From assembly GCF_014385095.1 (NCBI RefSeq), contig NZ_JACRTC010000007.1, positions 37,335 to 101,334 on the forward strand: 64,000 nucleotides of DNA, written 5' to 3'. This DNA is from Zongyangia hominis (GTDB taxonomy: Bacteria > Bacillota > Clostridia > Oscillospirales > Ruminococcaceae). The notes below the pieces were generated by a model. The model did not search any database and was not told the origin of the DNA. It saw nothing but the letters and a program-made list of their open reading frames with translations. Position numbers and translations under genes: made by a program. Positions 58,329 to 64,000 of this stretch are shown here, piece after piece; within the stretch, counting starts at the first letter, position 1, and every line of letters starts with the position of its first letter.

Positions 58329-58772
58329 TTGGATGTCCTGGTCTTTAAAAATACCGTGTGGGATCTTTTGCGCAGCATCAACGAACATCTCAACGACTCC
58401 TTCCTCCCCGCAAGCGTAGCCCAGGGCCTCACCCTGCTCCAATTCCGCGCGCTGTTAGAAATCAAAGAGCACGGCGGACACAGCGTGGGCAGTTTGGGGC
58501 GGGCGCTGTGCGTCGCCAGCGCCAACGCCTCCTCCATGTGCAAACGTCTGGAACAGGACGGCCTTCTCGAACGGGTGCGGGACCTTTCCGACGAGCGGGT
58601 GGTCAACCTGCGGCTGACCGCGCGGGGTATCGCCGCCGTCCAGGAAGTGGAGGACAGCCTGCGCGCCCGTTTTTCCCCCACCATGGACAGCCAATCGGAA
58701 GAAACCATGAAATCCATCGTGGCGGGGCTTGAAAATCTGGACGCCCTGCTGCAAAAGCTCAGTGAGAACTAG
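58329..58772 (+). CDS. MarR family regulator
   Basis: 147 residues with the MarR winged helix: TLLQFRALLEIKEHGGHSVG, then LCVASANASSMCKRLEQDGL and the wing RVRDLSDERVVNLRLTARG. Two or three Cys (one in helix ALCVAS, one in SSMCKR) might make it redox-sensitive, but that is speculative. The TTG start at 58329 lies nine bases after GGGGG. It is the first gene of an operon with ftsH and MATE, which it probably represses; the divergent MATE is another likely target. Confidence 0.88.
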   Translation: MDVLVFKNTVWDLLRSINEHLNDSFLPASVAQGLTLLQFRALLEIKEHGGHSVGSLGRALCVASANASSMCKRLEQDGLLERVRDLSDERVVNLRLTARGIAAVQEVEDSLRARFSPTMDSQSEETMKSIVAGLENLDALLQKLSEN

Positions 58773-58835
58773 TAAGAGAAAAACCACGAGGGTTTGCCGC
58801 GCCCATATCGGCACGCTCTCAGGGAGGATATGAGT

Positions 58836-60653
58836 ATGCAGGAAAAGAAAACCCCGAAAAAGCCACTGATTTACTACTGTTGTATCGCCATCTTAGTGCT
58901 TGTGTTTCTCAACGCCTTTGTCTTCCCCCTCCTTACTCCCCAAGTGACCGAAGTGGATTACGGCACCTTTCTTAAACAGGTGGAAAACCACGAGGTGAAA
59001 AAGGCGGAGGTCACCGATAAACAAATCGCCTTCATTGGCGTGAATGGGGAGGGCAAGGACGCCTACTATGTCACCGGCGTCATGGACGATCCGGCGCTCA
59101 CCCAGCGCCTCTACGATGCGGGCGTCAGCTTCGGCAAGGTGATTCCCACCGAAAGCTCTCCCCTCCTCACCTTTCTCCTGACCTGGATTCTGCCCACCTT
59201 CGTCCTCTTTGGCATCGGGGCCCTCTTCATGCGCTCCATGCAGAAAAAGATGGGCGGCCAGAATGCCATGACCTTTGGCAAGAGTAACGCCAAAATTTAT
59301 GTGGAGGCCCAAACTGGCAAGACCTTTGCCGATGTGGCCGGCCAGGAGGAGGCAAAGGAAGCCCTCACCGAAATTGTGGACTTTCTCCACAATCCCCAGA
59401 AATATACCGCCATCGGCGCCAATATGCCCAAAGGCGCCCTATTGGTGGGCCCTCCGGGAACCGGCAAGACCCTCTTGGCTCAGGCGGTGGCCGGGGAGGC
59501 CAAAGTGCCCTTCTTCTCCATTTCCGGCTCAGAATTTGTGGAGATGTTCGTGGGCATGGGGGCCGCCAAAGTCCGGGATCTGTTTAAGCAGGCCCAGGAG
59601 AAGGCCCCCTGCATCGTCTTCATCGACGAGATCGACACCATCGGCAAGAAGCGGGACAGCGCCGTGGGCATGGGCGGCAACGATGAGCGGGAGCAGACCC
59701 TCAACCAGCTCCTGACCGAGATGGACGGCTTCGATGGTAAAAAGGGCGTCGTCATCCTGGCGGCCACCAACCGCCCCGAAACGCTGGACAAGGCCCTCCT
59801 GCGCCCCGGCCGCTTCGACCGGCGCATTCCGGTGGAGCTGCCCGATTTGCAGGGCAGGGAGGCCATTTTGCGGGTCCACGCGGCCAAGGTGAAGGTGGCG
59901 GATGCCATCGACTTTAGCGCTATCGCTAGGGCCACCTCGGGCGCGTCGGGGGCGGAGCTTGCCAACATCGTCAACGAGGCGGCCCTGCGGGCCGTCAAAT
60001 GCGGACGAAACGCCGTGAGCCAGAGCGATTTGGAGGAGAGCGTGGAGGTGGTCATCGCCGGCTACCAGCGCAAAAACGCGGTCATCTCGGCCAGGGAGAA
60101 GGAGATTGTCTCCTATCACGAAATCGGCCACGCCCTGGTAGCCGCCCTGCAAACCGACTCCGCGCCGGTGCATAAAATCACCATCGTGCCCCGCACCTCG
60201 GGGGCCCTTGGCTACACCATGCAGGTGGAAGACACCGAGCACGCCCTCCTCTCCAAGGAGGAGGCCTTCAACAAAATTGCTACCTTCACCGGCGGCCGGG
60301 CGGCGGAGGAGCTCATCTTCGGCACCTTTACTTCCGGCGCCTCCAACGACATTGAGCAGGCCACCAAGCTGGCTCGGGCCATGGTCACCCGCCTTGGCAT
60401 GAGCAAGGACTTCGATATGATGGCCCTGGAGACGGTGAGTAACCAGTATCTGGGCGGGGACACTTCCCTGGCCTGTTCCTCCCAGACCGCCGCGAAGATT
60501 GACGACGAGGTGCTCGCCATCATCAAAAAAGCCCATGAAAAAGCGGCCAATATTCTCAAAGAACATGAGGATAAACTTCATGAGCTGGCCCGGTATTTGT
60601 TAGAAAAGGAAACCATCACCGGGGAGGAATTCATGGAGATTTTGCACCGCTAG
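58836..60653 (+). CDS. ftsH: FtsH-type ATP-dependent zinc metalloprotease
   Basis: 605 residues. Two N-terminal helices (about 10-30 and 105-130) flank a small extracytoplasmic domain; the AAA+ domain has Walker A GPPGTGKT (about 205), Walker [10 protein letters not shown] and the second region of homology [11 protein letters not shown]; the protease zinc motif is HEIGH (about 428). It degrades membrane and regulatory proteins. ATG 58836 is eight bases after GGGAGG (ATG 58830 is too near). It is shorter than housekeeping FtsH proteins and sits in a MarR-controlled operon with MATE, so it may be a second, inducible copy. Confidence 0.93.
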   Translation: MQEKKTPKKPLIYYCCIAILVLVFLNAFVFPLLTPQVTEVDYGTFLKQVENHEVKKAEVTDKQIAFIGVNGEGKDAYYVTGVMDDPALTQRLYDAGVSFGKVIPTESSPLLTFLLTWILPTFVLFGIGALFMRSMQKKMGGQNAMTFGKSNAKIYVEAQTGKTFADVAGQEEAKEALTEIVDFLHNPQKYTAIGANMPKGALLVGPPGTGKTLLAQAVAGEAKVPFFSISGSEFVEMFVGMGAAKVRDLFKQAQEKAPCIVFIDEIDTIGKKRDSAVGMGGNDEREQTLNQLLTEMDGFDGKKGVVILAATNRPETLDKALLRPGRFDRRIPVELPDLQGREAILRVHAAKVKVADAIDFSAIARATSGASGAELANIVNEAALRAVKCGRNAVSQSDLEESVEVVIAGYQRKNAVISAREKEIVSYHEIGHALVAALQTDSAPVHKITIVPRTSGALGYTMQVEDTEHALLSKEEAFNKIATFTGGRAAEELIFGTFTSGASNDIEQATKLARAMVTRLGMSKDFDMMALETVSNQYLGGDTSLACSSQTAAKIDDEVLAIIKKAHEKAANILKEHEDKLHELARYLLEKETITGEEFMEILHR

Positions 60654-60754
60654 TATACCTTTGGCGCTATACCTGGGAATACATAGCGCCTTATGCTTTC
60701 CCGCTTCCGGCGGCGGAAAGCGTTTTCACTACTGCCGGAGAATGGAGAACTTTT

Positions 60755-62167
60755 ATGAAACCGCAGCAACCCGCTGATCTTGGCAACGACAGCATCGGAA
60801 AACTTCTTGTACGCCTGGCGGTCCCCGCCATCGTGGCCCAGCTCGTCAACATGCTTTATAACATCGTCGACCGCATCTACATCGGCAACGGCGTGGGCTC
60901 TCTGGCCCTCACCGGCGTCGGCGTCACCTTTCCCATCATCATGCTCATTTCCGCCTTCTCCTCCCTCATCGGCATGGGGGGCGCGCCGAGAGCTTCTATC
61001 TACATGGGCCAACAGCGATACGATAAGGCCGAGCAGACTTTGGGCAACTGTTTTACCTCCCTCATCGCCATCTCAGTGGTGCTGACGGTGGCTTTGCTCT
61101 GGGCGGGGAAGCCCCTTCTCATGGTTTTCGGCGCCAGCAGCGATACCATCGGCTACGCCACCGACTACATGAACATCTATGTCTGCGGCACCCTCTTCGT
61201 CCAACTGGCCCTGGGGCTTAACACCTTCATCTCCTCCCAGGGCTTTGCCACACAAAGCATGCTCACCGTCCTCATCGGCGCGGTGATCAACATCGTCTTG
61301 GACCCCATCTTCATCTTCGTCTTCCACATGGGCGTCCAGGGCGCGGCGCTGGCCACCATCATCTCCCAGGCCATTTCCGCCGCATGGGTGCTGTGTTTTC
61401 TCTTTGGTAAGAGCACTAAGCTCAAAATCCGGCGGAAAAATCTGCGGGTCAAGTTGTCCGTCCTCCTGCCGGTGCTGGCGCTGGGCGTCTCCCCCTTCAT
61501 CATGCAGAGCACCGAGAGCCTGCTCAATATCTGCTTTAACTCCTCCCTGCAGCGCTACGGCGGCGACCTGGCCGTTGGCGCCATGACCATCATGGGCAGC
61601 CTGATGCAGGTGCTGATGATGCCGCTGATGGGGCTGACCCAGGGTGCCCAGCCCATTGTAGGCTATAACTTTGGCGCAAAGAAAAACGACCGGGTCAAAA
61701 AGGCCTTCCGCTTGCTGATGATCGCCTGCGTCGCCTTCACTTCTCTCTTTTGGCTAAGCATGATGTTCTTCCCCCAGATCTTTATTCGGCTGTTCAATAA
61801 CGATCCGGAGCTCTTACGCTTTACAGAATGGTCCATCCGCATTTATTTAGGCGCCGGTTTCATCATGGGCGCGCAGATCGCCTGCCAGCAGACCTTCATC
61901 GCCGTAGGACAGGCCAAGTCTTCCCTCTTCTTAGCGGTGCTTCGCAAGATCATCCTACTGATCCCACTGATCTATCTGCTGCCCCTTTTCTTGGAAGACA
62001 AGGTCTTCGCCGTTTTCCTGGCCGAGCCGATATCGGACATCCTGGCCACCACAACCACCATTCTGCTCTTCGCCTTCCAGTTTAAAAAGATACTCAAAAA
62101 TAACGAACCTACTCCGGCACATTCCCCCGTTTCAGGCCATGAAGTGCTCATCCAGGGGGAGGAGTAA
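60755..62167 (+). CDS. MATE family efflux transporter (operon copy)
   Basis: 470 residues, 12 helices. LAVPAIVAQLVNMLYNIVDR and GVGVTFPIIMLISAFSSLIG belong to the first MatE repeat; GLTQGAQPIVGYNFGAKKND is the typical start of the second. It belongs to a different MATE subgroup (NorM/DinF-like, MepA type) from the divergent copy. 101 bases after ftsH; a short hairpin (ggcgctat / atagcgcc) between them lacks a T-run and probably does not stop transcription. Confidence 0.92.
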   Translation: MKPQQPADLGNDSIGKLLVRLAVPAIVAQLVNMLYNIVDRIYIGNGVGSLALTGVGVTFPIIMLISAFSSLIGMGGAPRASIYMGQQRYDKAEQTLGNCFTSLIAISVVLTVALLWAGKPLLMVFGASSDTIGYATDYMNIYVCGTLFVQLALGLNTFISSQGFATQSMLTVLIGAVINIVLDPIFIFVFHMGVQGAALATIISQAISAAWVLCFLFGKSTKLKIRRKNLRVKLSVLLPVLALGVSPFIMQSTESLLNICFNSSLQRYGGDLAVGAMTIMGSLMQVLMMPLMGLTQGAQPIVGYNFGAKKNDRVKKAFRLLMIACVAFTSLFWLSMMFFPQIFIRLFNNDPELLRFTEWSIRIYLGAGFIMGAQIACQQTFIAVGQAKSSLFLAVLRKIILLIPLIYLLPLFLEDKVFAVFLAEPISDILATTTTILLFAFQFKKILKNNEPTPAHSPVSGHEVLIQGEE

Positions 62168-62192
62168 CCAACCCTTTGAAGGAGGCTTATCC

Positions 62193-62585
62193 ATGAACTG
62201 GCTGCGCAATTCTTTCGCCGGACGTCACGGCACCGACGCGCTTTCGGTGGCGCTGATGATCCTGTTTCTGCTGTTGTCCTTCCTAGGACAGCTCCTCCGC
62301 TGGCCCATCCTGGTGCTGCTCGCTTATCTGCCCCTCATCCTCTGCTTTTACCGGATGCTTTCCCGCAACCATGAAAAACGCTGGCGGGAAAATGAAGCCT
62401 TTCTCGGTTTTTGGCGACCCATCGGCCACTGGTGCAGCGTCCGGTTCCACCGAGCCCAGGACAACAAAACCCACCGCTTTTTCCACTGCCCCCAGTGCAA
62501 GCAGACCCTACGGGTCCCCCGGGGCAAGGGAAAAATTGAAATCCACTGTCCCAAATGCGGGACCACCTTTGTCAAAAAGACATAA
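62193..62585 (+). CDS. Small membrane protein with C-terminal zinc ribbon
   Basis: 130 residues. Two hydrophobic helices (LSVALMILFLLLSFLG and WPILVLLAYLPLILCFYRML), then a basic linker and CPQCKQTLRVPRGKGKIEI followed by CPKCG, a four-Cys zinc ribbon. ATG 62193 (MNWLRNSF) follows GAAGGAGG. Last gene of the marR-ftsH-MATE transcript; function unknown. Confidence 0.78.
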   Translation: MNWLRNSFAGRHGTDALSVALMILFLLLSFLGQLLRWPILVLLAYLPLILCFYRMLSRNHEKRWRENEAFLGFWRPIGHWCSVRFHRAQDNKTHRFFHCPQCKQTLRVPRGKGKIEIHCPKCGTTFVKKT

Positions 62586-62628
62586 AAGAACGGGCCGGAC
62601 ATCCAGTGGATGTCCGGCCCGTTCTTTT
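62584..62628. terminator. Bidirectional terminator, 21-bp stem
   Basis: A perfect 21-bp stem closed by a 3-base loop (agt), with AAAA and TTTT ends, serving the zinc-ribbon gene and the convergent U32 gene. Confidence 0.95.
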
Positions 62629-62638
62629 GCTCACTTGC

Positions 62639-63868
62639 TCATTCCATCCGCTTGCGGAGGATGGAGCCCGCCGGAAACGGCGTCTCACAGGCAAAGGAAA
62701 ACGCCATGGCCGCGTGGGGAGCCGCCTCGATGGGCGTTCCTTCCCCATCCCGCAGATCCCGTACCTTGACGCTCTCCGGGCGGCCACGGGGAGGCAGCAC
62801 CTCCAGTTCGTCCCCATCTAAGAATTTGTTGCGCTGCTCCCCATAGAGCACTCCCGCCTCATAGGCGCGGACCACGCCGACTACGTCATACCGGCGGATA
62901 TAGCCACCGTTTTCGTAAAACTGTCCCTGCTCCGGGCGGCCGAAATAGAAGCCGGTGGAGTACTGGCGGTGGCTGACCTTCGTCACTTCCTCATAAAGCC
63001 AGTCCTCCAGCAGGAAGTGCTCCGGATCCCGCAGATATGCGTCCACCGCCAGCCGGTAAGCGTTGGTGACCACCGACACATAATAGGCGGATTTGGCCCG
63101 GCCCTCGATCTTGAGGGACGTGACCCCCGCTTGCACCAGCTTGTCGATGTGCTCGATCATGCACAGGTCCTTGGCGTTGAGGATGTAGCTGCCCCGCTCA
63201 TCCTCCTCCAATTTGTAATACTCGCCGGGCCGCTTTTCCTCCATCAGATAATAGCCCCAGCGGCAGGGCTGGGCGCACGCCCCCCGGTTGGCGTCCCGGT
63301 GGGCCATATAGCTGGAAAGGAGGCAGCGCCCCGAAAAGGACATGCACATGGCGCCGTGGACAAAGGCCTCTATCTCCAGGTCCGGGGGCGTCTTCTCCCT
63401 GATTTCCCGGATGGCGTCCAGGGAGAGCTCACGGGCCAGCACCACTCGCTTGACGCCCATTTGGTAGAGCTCCGTGGCTGTTAGGTAGTTAACAATTCCC
63501 GTCTGGGTGGACATGTGAATCTCCATCTCGGGAATGACCCGCTTGCAGAGCATGAGGACGCCGATGTCCGCCACAATGACCGCGTCCACCCCGCACGCCT
63601 GCAAAAAGCGCAGATAATCGGGTAGGCGCTCGATTTCCTCATTGGAGGGCAGGGTGTTGCAGGTGACATAAACCGGCACCCCTCTTTGGTGGGCAAAGTC
63701 CACCGCTTCCTTCATCTGGTCCCGGTCAAAATTCTGGGGTGTGGCCCGCATACCGAACTCCTTACCGCCCAGATAGACGGCGTCCGCCCCGAAAGTCACT
63801 GCGGCGGTGAGGCGCTCCCTATCCCCAGCCGGCGCGAGCACCTCTGGATATTTCTTTAGCATTGCCAC
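62639..63868 (-). CDS. U32 peptidase-family protein (tRNA uridine hydroxylation type)
   Basis: About 409 residues. EVLAPAGDRERLTAAVTFGA at the N-terminus and VHGAMCMSFSGRCLLSSY (U32 signature) with following Cys residues (ACAQPCRWGYY) match TrhP/YegQ/YrrO proteins, which take part in prephenate-dependent 5-hydroxylation of tRNA wobble uridine; a [4Fe-4S] cluster is likely bound by the Cys set. It is not expected to be a true protease. The start is uncertain: GTG 63868, ATG 63862 or GTG 63880 are in frame; AGGAGTG is best spaced for 63868. The usual paired second U32 gene is not seen in the window. Confidence 0.85.
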   Translation of the reverse strand: MAMLKKYPEVLAPAGDRERLTAAVTFGADAVYLGGKEFGMRATPQNFDRDQMKEAVDFAHQRGVPVYVTCNTLPSNEEIERLPDYLRFLQACGVDAVIVADIGVLMLCKRVIPEMEIHMSTQTGIVNYLTATELYQMGVKRVVLARELSLDAIREIREKTPPDLEIEAFVHGAMCMSFSGRCLLSSYMAHRDANRGACAQPCRWGYYLMEEKRPGEYYKLEEDERGSYILNAKDLCMIEHIDKLVQAGVTSLKIEGRAKSAYYVSVVTNAYRLAVDAYLRDPEHFLLEDWLYEEVTKVSHRQYSTGFYFGRPEQGQFYENGGYIRRYDVVGVVRAYEAGVLYGEQRNKFLDGDELEVLPPRGRPESVKVRDLRDGEGTPIEAAPHAAMAFSFACETPFPAGSILRKRME

Positions 63869-64000
63869 TTGTTTTTTCACTCCTATTACAATAAATTTGG
63901 ACAGGGAAGCCGGGCAGCCAGTCCGGTTTCCCTTCCATCTCGTGCCTAAGCTACAATGAGAGGAGCAACTGGCTGACCATTCACTCCTTGGGCTTCTATG

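Overview
The window reads as chromosomal DNA of an anaerobic, high-G+C Firmicute, most likely a gut-type Clostridia of the Oscillospiraceae kind. The support is a glmS ribozyme, AGGAGG-type ribosome binding sites, many TTG and GTG starts, ferredoxin-linked 2-oxoacid oxidoreductases, a PepV-type dipeptidase and DUF4080/DUF5685/DUF6320/DUF2871 families. The genus cannot be fixed by eye. No tRNA, rRNA, CRISPR array, phage or insertion sequence was seen. Nearly all genes form short operons with recognisable sigma-A promoters and strong hairpin terminators.

Layout. 1-8.4 kb: a truncated B12-type radical SAM gene (+), then minus-strand genes: paaK-iorA-iorB-ACT (aryl-pyruvate/aryl-CoA metabolism), a Na+/solute symporter and mntP. 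8.8-12.0 kb: a DUF5685/J-domain/membrane-protein operon and a secreted, membrane-anchored toroid-repeat protein. 12.1-14.6 kb: a candidate structured RNA, a glmS ribozyme and glmS. 14.8-20.1 kb: dipeptidase, OPT peptide transporter, an orphan PqqD-like protein with a small membrane protein, and an FSA-type aldolase. 20.45-27.2 kb: a complete aroF-tyrA-aroB-aroA-aroC-pheA operon preceded by an unannotated Phe-rich leader peptide and a ribosome-mediated attenuator. 27.3-33.6 kb: two tandem EamA transporters, a 98-bp tandem repeat array and a second iorA-iorB-paaK operon.

34-44.6 kb: a hydrolase/acyltransferase/DUF6320 operon, a solo sugar-type binding lipoprotein with a dCache-GGDEF-EAL c-di-GMP enzyme, Nudix, mutY and azlCD. 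44.6-56.5 kb: a CNNM/CorC-type protein, an HD protein, a small Cys-rich protein, an MMPL exporter with its coiled-coil partner facing a TetR regulator across four matching operators, a ferritin-like protein, a CPA2 antiporter, a DUF2871 protein and a D-2-hydroxyacid dehydrogenase. 56.6-63.9 kb: a MATE pump facing a marR-ftsH-MATE-zinc-ribbon operon, then a U32 peptidase-family (tRNA hydroxylation type) gene.

How it fits together. Aromatic metabolism dominates: one operon makes Phe and Tyr from the shikimate route, and two IOR/PaaK sets interconvert aryl-pyruvates, aryl-acetates and their CoA esters. The most notable observation is the aro attenuator: promoter, 41-codon leader with 8 Phe and 2 Tyr codons, mutually exclusive hairpins and a 13-bp terminator directly before aroF. 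Other points worth a check are the 98-bp repeat with diverged relatives elsewhere in the window, the rod-shaped RNA before glmS, and the four-site TetR operator region.
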